In this document: positions 25,926 through 34,342 of the stretch, piece after piece
Layout: the number at the start of each line of letters is the position of its first letter
Position numbering within the stretch: the first letter of the stretch is position 1
Source of the DNA: Bacteroidales bacterium Bact_19
GTDB taxonomy: Bacteria; Bacteroidota; Bacteroidia; Bacteroidales; ML635J-15
Direction: 5' to 3'
NCBI GenBank assembly: GCA_001603595.1
Contig: LUZK01000032.1
Span: forward strand, 1 to 42,082
DNA length: 42,082 nt
Notes under the pieces: generated by a model
What the model saw: the letters and a program-made list of their open reading frames with translations, nothing else
The model's database searches: none
Told to the model about the DNA's origin: nothing
Translations under genes and position numbers: made by a program

Positions 25926-28502
25926 CTATTCGTTTAAAGTATTTTCCAATGTTGTCTTAAATTCGTTTTCGTTGTTGTAATTGTAGAATGGGACTGCTGT
26001 TATCAAATAAGTGTCCGTGTGGATTTTGATTGTTTTTTGTTCTGTTCTGATTTCATTTAAAAAGTCTTCTTTCCATTTGTCGTGTCCTTTTAAATGCTCA
26101 CCTTTAGGTTCTATGAAAACCTGAAACGTCATTTGTTCTCCGTTACGTTGTTTGCAGAATAATAAAAAGTCTGGTTCAAAGGCTCGTCCGAGTTTGTCGA
26201 AGATTTTAATTTCTCTTTCGTTTCGGATTAGGTAAATGTTTTCAAACTTCTGATTCAGACCTTCAAATCGTCTGGAAAAAAGTTCTACAAACTTCTTTTC
26301 TTCACTTGTCCCATAGTTTGCATTATAAACATACCAAGGTTCGTTGGCTACCAATTCTTCTTGCCCTTTGGCGCGATCATCATATTTATTCACTCTAATT
26401 TCTTTATCTTTAAACACATTATGTATTCTGTCCGAAATATAGTCTGAACCTTCATATTCTGTCGAGTTGTTCTTTATGTCTGCTTCGATGATTTGCAGAA
26501 GTCCGTTTAAGGCTTGCAAGTGGTCGAAATGGCTAATTTCTTTCAGTCGTTTGGTTGTTCCGCTGTATGTAATTTCCAAACTTGCTAAAAAGTCAGGGCT
26601 TTGAATAAAATTGGAAAGTGAACCAACATTTGGAAAATAGCGAGATAGATTGTCGAAGTAAAAAAATGGATTTTGACTTAATGCAAAACGGATTACGTTT
26701 TTCGGGATTTCAGTCAGCTTTACATCTTTGGTTTTAATTATTTCATCATTGGATTGTGTCGGCTCCATTTCAAAAAAGGCACTTGACATTCTGCCATCTC
26801 CCGAAGATAAAGTGTGCCGGTAGTTGGTTTTCTTAACTCCTAAATCTGCAAACGATTTTATGTTATCAAAACTTTTAGGCACTTTCTTATTAAAGAAAAC
26901 CTGTCCGTTTTTGTAAAAATCTGTTTTCTTGAAACTTTCTTTTAATTTCAATTGCTTAGTAACAAGGTTTTCATCATCTTCATAAATACCCGTATCAATA
27001 AGAGCTTTCTTCAATTCCGAAATGTAACGGCTATCTTCTTTGGTGTGGTAGTACAGTTCTTCCAGTATCCTTAAGTCGTTAGAAATATCATCATCAAATT
27101 TTCGAGTAAACTTGTCTTGTCCCTTCGACAAGCTCAGGGCATTGCCTGCTTCCAGTGAAAATGGAAAGTATCTTGCACCACGACCAATAAGTTGAGCTTC
27201 GGCAATGGTTGTTTTCCCCGGCTTTCCGTCGTTACCATCTCGGTCTTCGTAAAGACGAACAATGTCAAACAAATTCAAAACGTCCCAACCTTCGTTCAGC
27301 TTTTGAACAGCAAAAACGGCACGGATTGGGTTGTTTTCATCTTCCAAGGTGTTGAGTAAGATTTGGTTTTGTTCAGCTTCTGCGTCATTGTTGGCACTCA
27401 GGCAATTTTCAAATCGGAAATTAGCTTGAATGCGTTTTACTATATCGTTGGCAGAAATGCCTTTGGATTCAAAAAAGCGGAAAGCCTTTTGAACGATTGG
27501 AACGGTAGATGTCTTTTGAATTTTCTCCACCATTGCCACCGAAAAATCATCAATCAATTTGTGAAATTTCTCTTTGTTTTTCTCGGATTCGCTTATTGTT
27601 CTTTTGGCTTTAAACAGAATGACGGGCTTCAAATTGATATTATAAGAAGTTGCCAGTTCCTGACGATACAAATTCAAAATTAAAGCCTGAATGATTCTGT
27701 CTTGCTCGCCATATAAGGAACGGATAAGATTGATTTCTTTGGAATACTTGTCTTTACGAAACTCGGCAAGGTCGTACTTAAAGATTACCTTGTCTTGATA
27801 GTGCTTTACCAATTCTGCTGTGTCGGTGTCAATGGTTGCCGTAAACTCCAGCAAAATATTTTCAAAATTGGATTCGTGAATTTTCTTTACGGTGTCTTCC
27901 CAACTGCCAAACAATTTGCCTGTTTTTGTTCCTGCTACCAAGTGATGTGCTTCATCGGCAATCAAAACTAATTTCTTGTCCTTAAAATCTTCGTAAGTTA
28001 CGCTGTTTTCTTTGGTGTTGTTCAGGTCAATATGCAACTGTTGGATAGTGGTAAATTTGATATTGATATTTTGATGGTCGGCTTCTTCAAAGTTTTCCAC
28101 TTCTTTGATATGAATTTCTTTTCCCTCAATGACGATTTTTTCTTTGAACAAATATTTTGAAGCCTGCGGATTGAGGAAATTGTCTTTGGTTTTCCGAATG
28201 ATATTGTTGCTGTTTACAAAAAACAAAAAGTTGCGATAGCCTTTGTGGTAAAGGTGCAGCATCAAACCCGCCATTATCAAAGTCTTGCCGCTTCCTGTTG
28301 CCATATTGTAAAGCAGGTGGTAAGGTTTTCTTGGTTTTTCTTCAAAATCTTCTTGGTCTAAATAAATGTATCGCTTAAATGCTTCAATTTGATAAGGTCT
28401 TTGTTTGAATTTTAAATTGTCGCTAATCCAATTAGGTATTTCAACCTGTGCTAAGGCTCGTTTAGCAAAAGGATTATTGAATATTTCATATAAAAATGCC
28501 AT
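25926..28502 (-). CDS. res: Type III restriction enzyme, Res subunit (helicase-nuclease)
   Basis: 858 aa. Superfamily 2 motor: Q-like RPYQIEAF, Walker A MATGSGKT (67-74), DEAH box IADEAHH (183-186), motif III FTATI, then KLNEGWDV and the arginine-finger motif QLIGRGAR. The C-terminal nuclease shows a PD-(D/E)xK pattern: EPDFLLF near 776-782 and FIEPKG near 796-801. In type III systems Res and Mod act together, translocating between head-to-head sites and cutting DNA. An extra AGNALSLSKG-like segment at about 451-461 (27121-27150) encodes a palindromic mini-repeat in frame between FPFSLE and QDKFTRKF. The start overlaps the rhuM stop (TAATG). All visible motor and nuclease motifs are intact, so the protein may be active. 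Confidence 0.9.
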   Translation of the reverse strand: MAFLYEIFNNPFAKRALAQVEIPNWISDNLKFKQRPYQIEAFKRYIYLDQEDFEEKPRKPYHLLYNMATGSGKTLIMAGLMLHLYHKGYRNFLFFVNSNNIIRKTKDNFLNPQASKYLFKEKIVIEGKEIHIKEVENFEEADHQNINIKFTTIQQLHIDLNNTKENSVTYEDFKDKKLVLIADEAHHLVAGTKTGKLFGSWEDTVKKIHESNFENILLEFTATIDTDTAELVKHYQDKVIFKYDLAEFRKDKYSKEINLIRSLYGEQDRIIQALILNLYRQELATSYNINLKPVILFKAKRTISESEKNKEKFHKLIDDFSVAMVEKIQKTSTVPIVQKAFRFFESKGISANDIVKRIQANFRFENCLSANNDAEAEQNQILLNTLEDENNPIRAVFAVQKLNEGWDVLNLFDIVRLYEDRDGNDGKPGKTTIAEAQLIGRGARYFPFSLEAGNALSLSKGQDKFTRKFDDDISNDLRILEELYYHTKEDSRYISELKKALIDTGIYEDDENLVTKQLKLKESFKKTDFYKNGQVFFNKKVPKSFDNIKSFADLGVKKTNYRHTLSSGDGRMSSAFFEMEPTQSNDEIIKTKDVKLTEIPKNVIRFALSQNPFFYFDNLSRYFPNVGSLSNFIQSPDFLASLEITYSGTTKRLKEISHFDHLQALNGLLQIIEADIKNNSTEYEGSDYISDRIHNVFKDKEIRVNKYDDRAKGQEELVANEPWYVYNANYGTSEEKKFVELFSRRFEGLNQKFENIYLIRNEREIKIFDKLGRAFEPDFLLFCKQRNGEQMTFQVFIEPKGEHLKGHDKWKEDFLNEIRTEQKTIKIHTDTYLITAVPFYNYNNENEFKTTLENTLNE
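27121..27139 (-). repeat. Palindromic mini-repeat inside res
   Basis: CCCTTCGACAAGCTCAGGG is an imperfect palindrome that I recognise as a widely dispersed repeat; on the minus strand it is read as LSLSKG. It sits between conserved res motifs without breaking the frame. Confidence 0.6.
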
Positions 28503-29509
28503 TATTCTTTCTTTTTGTTTTTGGGTTTCAATGCTTTAAGTTTCTTGTTGGCTTGTTCAATGCTGGCAATAAACTGTTTTTCTACTTCCGAAAGTTCATT
28601 ATCTGATTTCTTCTTATAAACCTCATATTCGGCTAATGCTTTGCGTTGAGCTAATTCAGCCGAAATTTTTCCTGCATGGGTTAACACCTCTTGTCGGCTC
28701 ATTTTGATGAAACCGTCTAAAATTTCAATCCAATCTTTCATATACATGGGTTTGCGCTGCATAGCATTGACTTCGGCAATATCCAAATAAGCCGAAACTA
28801 ATCGGTTTAATACAGATAATTCTTCTTCTGTAAGATAATTTTTGGCAATGTTTATTTCTTGTTTGGTCGGCTTCTTCCCTTTAAAGGTGGTTAATCCCAT
28901 AAAGGGCAGTTGAGCATTGGCTCTTTGGTAAATAATTTCGGCTGCCGTATGCCCGTGTGCCGCCCAGTGCAATTTGTTTTGAACGGTTTGAAAAAATTGT
29001 TGTGTTATTTCTGCTCGCGGGTCATAGTCAATGCTGGTAGCATAAATTTCTAACACTTTGCGGTAAAAAATTTTTTCCGATGAACGAATATCCCGTATCC
29101 GTTCGAGTAACTCTTCAAAGTAGCCACCGCCTTGCTTGAGTAAGTCATCGTTCATTGTGAAACCTTTAATCAGGAACTCTCGCAAACGTTCGGTTGCCCA
29201 TATCCGAAACTGCGTACCACGAAGCGATTTTACCCGATAACCTACGGAAATAATGACATCTAAATTATAGTGTTTTACTTTGTAGTTTTTACCATCTGCA
29301 GCAGTTGTCAAGTATTCCTTGACAACTGAATTTTCATATAGTTCCCCTTCTTCAAAGATATTTTTGATATGAAGACTAATGTTTTGTTTGGTGGTTTGAA
29401 ACAATTCCACCATATCGGCTTGAGTGAGCCAAACGGTGTTATCCTCCAAGCGGACTTGAATTTTTATCTGCCCGTCATCGGATTGGTATAGTAATATTTC
29501 ACTACTCAT
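28502..29509 (-). CDS. RhuM family protein
   Basis: 335 aa, matching the RhuM family (named from a Salmonella pathogenicity island gene and often found inside restriction loci). N-terminal IKIQVRLEDNTVWLTQADMVELFQTT region looks like a DNA-binding helix-turn-helix; then SVVKEYLTTAADGKNYKVKHYNLD, ISVGYRVKSLRGTQFRIWAT and the long helical part with YDPRAEITQQFFQTVQNKLH and HGHTAAEIIYQRA. The C-terminus is Lys-rich. The biochemical role is unknown; repeated association with type I and III systems suggests an accessory or regulatory function. It lies 20 bases after fic, and its stop overlaps the res start. Confidence 0.9.
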   Translation of the reverse strand: MSSEILLYQSDDGQIKIQVRLEDNTVWLTQADMVELFQTTKQNISLHIKNIFEEGELYENSVVKEYLTTAADGKNYKVKHYNLDVIISVGYRVKSLRGTQFRIWATERLREFLIKGFTMNDDLLKQGGGYFEELLERIRDIRSSEKIFYRKVLEIYATSIDYDPRAEITQQFFQTVQNKLHWAAHGHTAAEIIYQRANAQLPFMGLTTFKGKKPTKQEINIAKNYLTEEELSVLNRLVSAYLDIAEVNAMQRKPMYMKDWIEILDGFIKMSRQEVLTHAGKISAELAQRKALAEYEVYKKKSDNELSEVEKQFIASIEQANKKLKALKPKNKKKE

Positions 29510-29529
29510 GGTTTGGTTTATGCTTCGGA

Positions 29530-30666
29530 TTAAAATAATTTAAGGTATTCGTCAAACACAAATATTCTGTTGCGGTTATATCCCGTAACCTCTTTTAAGA
29601 TGCCTGCTTTTACAAAATCCATCACCAGGTCGTTAGCGGTTTTAAAGGTAGTTTTTGTCAATTCTTTTACCTGGTTTGTGTTTACAACAGGTTTTTTAAA
29701 TAAGTAGTAAAGTAAACTGGCTGCTTTATCGGTTCTTCGTCCAAATTGTTGATGTATTCTATAATCCAGATTTGCTTTCAATTCAATTACTTTGGAAAGG
29801 GTTTGGGTAGCATTTTCGGCTGTTTCGGCTACTCCTGTCAGAAAGTATTTGAGCCATTGCTTCATATCGTTCTTGGTACGGACAATGGTTAAGTTGTCGT
29901 AGTACAGTCCTTTGTTTTTTTCAAAAAATGCCGATAAATACAGTAGGGGCTTTGTTAATATTTTCTGATCCACTAAAAATAACGTAATCAATAAACGACC
30001 TATTCGTCCGTTACCATCCAAAAAAGGATGAATGGTTTCGAATTGATAATGAGCAATTCCAATTTTTATCAGGGCAGGTATATGAATATGGGTATTATGC
30101 AAAAAATTTTCTAAATCGCCCATCAACTCATTTAAATGGGTATGATGCGGTGGTATAAATACAGCATCGAGTAAACTTGCTCCGCCAATCCAGTTTTGTG
30201 AGGTTCTAAACTCTCCGGGTTGCTTGTGTTCACCTCTTACGCTATCTAAAAGTATGCGATGGGTTTGTTTAATTAAACGGGATGAGACAGGCAATTTTTC
30301 TAATTCAGCTATAGCATAGTTCAATGCCTTGATATAGTTGTTTACTTCTTTCCAGTCGTCTCTCCGTTCGGGTGATACTTCGTATTCTTCCAATAAGGCC
30401 TCATCAATTTTTGTTTGTGTGCCTTCTATACGGCTTGAAACAACGGCTTCTTTGGCTACATGCAATTGTATAAATAAATCAATGTTGGGCACTAATTTGG
30501 AATACGAATTTAATTCACCCAACTTTATAGCAGCTCTTTCTAACAATGTAGTCAACGTTTGATCGTTCCAGTTCCATTCATCGTTAATTTTGCTAGGTAA
30601 AAAGTACGAGTATCCCGTTGGGTGTTTGATGAATTGACCGGCTATGTAATTCTCAATGCTAATCAT
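29530..30666 (-). CDS. Fic-family protein (AMPylation-type) with winged-helix C-terminus
   Basis: 378 aa. The Fic core motif HPFLDGNGRIGR is complete (about 212-223), including the catalytic His and the Asn/Arg residues that bind ATP. Upstream, SSRIEG at 77-82 fits the inhibitory (S/T)xxxE(G/N) helix on the N-terminal side, i.e. a class II self-inhibited Fic enzyme. A flap-like segment is GGASLLDAVFIPPHH. The last ~70 residues (TNQVKELTKTTFKTANDLV) form a winged helix, so the protein may bind DNA and control its own gene; a pair of palindromes lies just upstream. Fic enzymes usually transfer AMP to a protein target; the target here is unknown. It is embedded between mod and rhuM/res. Confidence 0.92.
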   Translation of the reverse strand: MISIENYIAGQFIKHPTGYSYFLPSKINDEWNWNDQTLTTLLERAAIKLGELNSYSKLVPNIDLFIQLHVAKEAVVSSRIEGTQTKIDEALLEEYEVSPERRDDWKEVNNYIKALNYAIAELEKLPVSSRLIKQTHRILLDSVRGEHKQPGEFRTSQNWIGGASLLDAVFIPPHHTHLNELMGDLENFLHNTHIHIPALIKIGIAHYQFETIHPFLDGNGRIGRLLITLFLVDQKILTKPLLYLSAFFEKNKGLYYDNLTIVRTKNDMKQWLKYFLTGVAETAENATQTLSKVIELKANLDYRIHQQFGRRTDKAASLLYYLFKKPVVNTNQVKELTKTTFKTANDLVMDFVKAGILKEVTGYNRNRIFVFDEYLKLF

Positions 30667-30685
30667 TTTGTCGGTTTTGTATTAC

Positions 30686-30717
30686 AAACTAAAATATAAA
30701 AATTTATATTATAGTTT
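30686..30717. promoter_or_regulatory. Palindrome 1 upstream of fic
   Basis: Arms AAACTAAAATATAAA (30686-30700) and TTTATATTATAGTTT (30703-30717) pair at 14 of 15 positions around AA. It lies 20 bases upstream of the fic ATG and covers a TTAGTTTG-like promoter element on the minus strand. The left arm recurs as a direct repeat at 30727-30741. Confidence 0.6.
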
Positions 30718-30724
30718 CGATGAT

Positions 30725-30759
30725 AAAAACTAAAATATAAAATCCATGTTTTAGTTTTT
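30725..30759. promoter_or_regulatory. Palindrome 2 upstream of fic / downstream of mod
   Basis: Perfect 11-base arms AAAAACTAAAA (30725-30735) and TTTTAGTTTTT (30749-30759) with a 13-base loop. It contains the second copy of AAACTAAAATATAAA (30727-30741). It begins 9 bases past the mod stop. It could also act as a weak AT-rich terminator of mod, but the shared 15-base unit favours a protein-binding site. Confidence 0.5.
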
Positions 30760-30768
30760 GCACTATTT

Positions 30769-32724
30769 TCATAAACGATAAAAATCTTTGGTTATTTTCT
30801 TTTCTTCTTCTGTGCATGCAAAATCGGTATCATTAAGCGATGAGAGATTTACATACAATTGGTTTTTGTCTAATATCTCACAGAGCAATTCCTTTTGTTT
30901 GGCAAGGTCTAATTGCTTAAACTCTTCAATGCTTTCCTGAAATTTCTGCAAATCTACGCTGTATTTAAAGAAACTTTTAGCTTTCATCTGCTCCCAAATC
31001 TGTAAAAGAGCTTCTGTGTCTTTGGCTTCTTCAATTTGCTCGATAAAAAATTGGTTATATTTTTTAAGTTCGAAATAAATAAATGAATGGTTTGAATTAT
31101 TTAATTCTAGTACTTTTTGAATACGATTATTACATACATTAATATGTTCGCTTAGTTGTTCAACCATAATAAATTGTCTTTTCCCACTATCTTCTTTATT
31201 TAATTCCAAAACTGCATGCCCAGTAGTGCCACTACCAGCATGAAAATCTAGAACCAAATCATTAGGACCTGTTAACAATTTTACGGTATCTAAGACAGTA
31301 TACAATGATTTAGGAAAACTGAAATTTTTGTTACCAATAATTTTCTCTAATAATCTTATTCCATTATGATTAGCATTGTATTTTTTATCACTCCATATTG
31401 TAGGTACTTTCTGTCCTTTTTCAACTCTATATTTTTCCATTATATTTATTACACCATTACTCCCTTTTTCAGCAATTAAATCGTGTAATATTTTTTCTGT
31501 TGATTTTTTAGATAATTTCCAAGTTCTTTCTTGTCCTGTGGAAGTTATTGGATAAATCTCAAAAAAGTTTTCTTTTTTATCCAATGTAATTTCAGTTAAA
31601 TTTGGACTAACGTATATTGGATACCAAAATGATTGTTTATTGACTTTGAGATTTGCATCACCACCACCGACACGAATAAAGTTCTTTAATTTGTATTTGC
31701 CTAATTCATCTTCTCTGTCGAAAGACTTTAAGAAATCTTCATTAAGTATTACGTTATTAAATTGCGCTAACTCAATGTTTTTTGAATAAACAAGCATAAA
31801 ATCATTTATTGTCGAAAAATATTTGGCTTGATTTCTTCCCATTGGATTATTTACGACTGAAATAATTCCTAATCTATTTTCTTGACCAAATATTTCATCA
31901 GCAAGGGTAATTAAATAACCTAATTCATAATGGTCAATTGCTATTGCTATAAAACCATCGTTTTTAAGAAAATCTCTGGCAATAGTTAACCGATTTTTCA
32001 TGAATGTTAGCCATGTTGAATGGTTAAATGTATTATTATACGTAAATATATTTGCATCACCACCAGTATTATATGGCGGGTCTATGTAAATCAGTTTTAC
32101 TTTCCCTGCGAATTCTTTTTTTAGGGAATGTAAGGCGAGGAGGTTGTTACCCTTTATAATTAGATTATCGGTAATGGTATCTTCGGGAAGTCCGCGTTTG
32201 CGGTTTTGCTCGGCATCGCGGTTAAATTGGTCAAGTGGTTTTTCTCCGTCTTTGTCAATACGTTTTGCATTGGTCAAAACTTTTGGCTCTAAAAGCTGGG
32301 TAATTTCATCTTGTGCCAAAATTTCATTAAAGAAAATTTCTTCCCGTTTGTCTTCTTCACGGCTTTGTCCGCCTTCCAAAATGCAGTCCTTAAATGGCCA
32401 CACTAAAGCCACTTCGTTACGTTGTTTCAGGTATTTGCCGTCAATGGTTAGTCCTACTTTGTTTTTGTATTGGGTGTAACTGTCGTTCAGGTAGTTTTTC
32501 TGTTCCAAAAACTGCACAAACAAGTTTTGGTTAAAAACTGTCACTCCGGCAATTTCTTTGAAAAACTTTTCTTTCAGAGTGGGTTCTTGCAATAAAAGCG
32601 CAATCAATTCTTCATCAAAGTTCTGTGCTTTGTTCAGCACCACCCATTTTTTCAGCTCTCCGTTGTCAGTTACGAAGTTGGGTTCTTTCTTGAGTTGTTG
32701 TTCTAATGTTTCGTATAGTTTCAT
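30769..32724 (-). CDS. mod: Type III restriction-modification DNA methyltransferase, Mod subunit
   Basis: 651 aa. Beta-class N6-adenine methyltransferase order: catalytic IDPPYNTG near residue 215, then the target-recognition domain (about 250-480), then the SAM motif DFHAGSGTTGHAVLEL near 495. N-terminal helical region (KLYETLEQQLKKEPNF) and the LPEDTITDNLIIKGNNLLALHSL motif are typical of Mod. It gives the sequence specificity and protects host DNA, and partners Res encoded three genes downstream. The recognition domain (about 31050-32060) is visibly more AT-rich (about 22-25 % GC in sampled lines) than the N-terminal part (30-50 %), which suggests it was exchanged. A -7 element is at 32753-32760. 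Confidence 0.93.
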   Translation of the reverse strand: MKLYETLEQQLKKEPNFVTDNGELKKWVVLNKAQNFDEELIALLLQEPTLKEKFFKEIAGVTVFNQNLFVQFLEQKNYLNDSYTQYKNKVGLTIDGKYLKQRNEVALVWPFKDCILEGGQSREEDKREEIFFNEILAQDEITQLLEPKVLTNAKRIDKDGEKPLDQFNRDAEQNRKRGLPEDTITDNLIIKGNNLLALHSLKKEFAGKVKLIYIDPPYNTGGDANIFTYNNTFNHSTWLTFMKNRLTIARDFLKNDGFIAIAIDHYELGYLITLADEIFGQENRLGIISVVNNPMGRNQAKYFSTINDFMLVYSKNIELAQFNNVILNEDFLKSFDREDELGKYKLKNFIRVGGGDANLKVNKQSFWYPIYVSPNLTEITLDKKENFFEIYPITSTGQERTWKLSKKSTEKILHDLIAEKGSNGVINIMEKYRVEKGQKVPTIWSDKKYNANHNGIRLLEKIIGNKNFSFPKSLYTVLDTVKLLTGPNDLVLDFHAGSGTTGHAVLELNKEDSGKRQFIMVEQLSEHINVCNNRIQKVLELNNSNHSFIYFELKKYNQFFIEQIEEAKDTEALLQIWEQMKAKSFFKYSVDLQKFQESIEEFKQLDLAKQKELLCEILDKNQLYVNLSSLNDTDFACTEEEKKITKDFYRL

Positions 32725-32752
32725 TTATATCAAATCCTTAAATTTTAAGTTT

Positions 32753-32760
32753 CAAAAATA
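32753..32760 (-). promoter_or_regulatory. Candidate -7 element of mod
   Basis: Minus-strand TATTTTTG matches TAnnTTTG and ends 28 bases before the ATG at 32724. No clear -33 box. Confidence 0.4.
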
Positions 32761-33321
32761 CATTTTTTTAATCGTTAATCTTTCTGTTTTCATTAAATTT
32801 TGTCAACAAGTTTTCAAGGGTGGTGGGTGGGCTTGGGGGCGTTGGAAAATGAAGGCTCTTTTGGCTTTGCGGAGGATTGCTATTTTGTTTTGGGTAAAGC
32901 CAAATGTGCCATTTTTCGGTTGTGTTTTTTTTGTCGTATCTCTGTTCGTTAATTTTTGCAATATCGTCTGTTCTTTAGGGATGATGTCAGCTGATTTATA
33001 CCCCTACCAAAAGTTGGGTTATACATCTACTATATTGCGTATAAGCGTAGATTTGGTAAGTTTTTTTCGTAAAAAATAAATTAAAATTTTAAATTACGTA
33101 CAAAAAAATTTTTTCAAAATATTATAAATAAATTTGTGCAACCCATGTAAAAAATCCTTGACGATATTTCTTAGTATAGTTTTAATAACCTAACATTTAT
33201 CAATAGAAAGTGAGAAATATTGCAAAAATCTTAAAAATTTTTGTTGATTGCAAACTAAATCCCTGTTTTTAAATTTGCCAATTATTAATTCATCCCATTA
33301 CTGATGTTTAAAACGTGTTAT
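32761..33321. other. Gene-free stretch upstream of mod
   Basis: No gene is supported. 32811-33000 is G-rich and T-rich on the plus strand and unlike its neighbours; it contains a four-tract G-quadruplex motif (32818-32839). 33025-33052 is a small hairpin (ATCTAC / GTAGAT with inner TATA pairing). 33070-33321 is very AT-rich and leads to the end of the msr gene. The open frame crossing 32558-33079 is a shadow of mod plus this noncoding stretch. Confidence 0.5.
32818..32839 (+). other. G-quadruplex-forming motif
   Basis: Four G tracts of at least three (GGG, GGG, GGG, GGGGG) with loops of 4, 1 and 3 bases fit the G3+N1-7 rule. It is the densest G run I noticed in this AT-rich window and lies about 95 bases upstream of mod, on the template strand for mod transcription. 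Confidence 0.6.
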
Positions 33322-34278
33322 TTAAAATTTCTTTTGATAAAAATGGCAATAAGGTAGTTTCCCGGTTTTTTGATAGTATTTCTGATGGTAATCTTCGGCA
33401 GGATAAAATGCTCCAGCAGGCGTTAATTTTGTAGCTACATTAAATCCTTTAGATATTAAAATCGCAATAAGTTTTTCTGATATTATTTTTTGTTCCTCTG
33501 TGGTATAAAAAATTTCTGACCTGTATTGTTCTCCAACATCTGGTCCCTGCCTGTTTATTTGTTCTGGATCGTGAATTTCAAAAAAGATTTTACATAAATC
33601 TTCAAAACTTACTATTGAATTATCAAAAACTACTTTTACGGCTTCTGCATGTCCTGTATTCTCGTAACCAACTTGTTTATAAGTAGGATTTTCTAAATAA
33701 CCACCGGTATAACCAACTTCGGTAGAAATAACTCCTTTTATGTTTTGAAAGTAATGTTCAACTCCCCAGAAACAGCCTCCTGCAAATATTGCAGTTTCGA
33801 GGTTATTTGCAAATTCAGTTAGTGAAGATTCATAGTCTTCAAATTCTAATGAAATCGAGTTAACACAATGTCTGACATTTTTTTGGGTAAACCCTTCGCC
33901 GTAAAAAACATGACCAAGGTGAGCTCCACAATTTGTACAAGTTATTTCGGTTCTTATTCCATCGGCATCAAGTTTTTTTGTAACAGCACCTGGTAATTCA
34001 TCGTCGAAAGATGGCCATCCGCAGCCTGAATCAAATTTAAATTCGGATTTATACAATGGAGTACCGCATAATTTGCATTTATATATTCCCGGAGAAAAGT
34101 GATTGTAGTATTTACCTGTAAAAGGGCGTTCCGTTCCTTTATAGAGGATCACATGCTTCTCTAAGTCCGAGAGTTCATTCTTTCTTTTTTCTAAATCTTT
34201 TTCTGCCATATTATTTTGTTCGAAGCAAGAATTAAATAATAATAAATTAACTAATATGAATAAAATACCATATTTCAT
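33322..34278 (-). CDS. Lipoprotein MsrB-MsrA fusion, methionine sulfoxide reductase
   Basis: 318 aa. A lipoprotein signal with Cys18 (LLFNSC) anchors it outside the cytoplasm. Residues ~38-150 are MsrB: zinc cysteines at 68, 71, 114 and 117 and the catalytic Cys138 in RHCVNSIS. Residues ~160-315 are MsrA: catalytic GGCFWG with Cys169, then GYTGG, GHAEAV and the EIHDPEQINRQGPDVGEQYR segment. Together they reduce both R- and S-sulfoxides of methionine in exported proteins. Most selenium-independent MsrB proteins have the same Cys. The order (B then A) is one of two known fusion orders. There are no obvious gene partners; the electron donor must come from elsewhere. Confidence 0.95.
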   Translation of the reverse strand: MKYGILFILVNLLLFNSCFEQNNMAEKDLEKRKNELSDLEKHVILYKGTERPFTGKYYNHFSPGIYKCKLCGTPLYKSEFKFDSGCGWPSFDDELPGAVTKKLDADGIRTEITCTNCGAHLGHVFYGEGFTQKNVRHCVNSISLEFEDYESSLTEFANNLETAIFAGGCFWGVEHYFQNIKGVISTEVGYTGGYLENPTYKQVGYENTGHAEAVKVVFDNSIVSFEDLCKIFFEIHDPEQINRQGPDVGEQYRSEIFYTTEEQKIISEKLIAILISKGFNVATKLTPAGAFYPAEDYHQKYYQKTGKLPYCHFYQKKF

Positions 34279-34342
34279 ATTTAATAAACAGAAAACGATT
34301 AATAATGTTAAAATTTTAAGAAGGAATTTTGTGTTTTACCAA

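Noticed and set aside
33013-33052. GTTGGGT followed by a small hairpin as an integron attC site
   Set aside because: The seven bases fit GTTRRRY, but no matching RYYYAAC partner or attC-like stem was found at the right distance.
32558-33079. 173-codon plus-strand frame near the mod start
   Set aside because: Its first part is the antisense shadow of mod and the rest is the G/T-rich noncoding stretch; there is no protein-like pattern.
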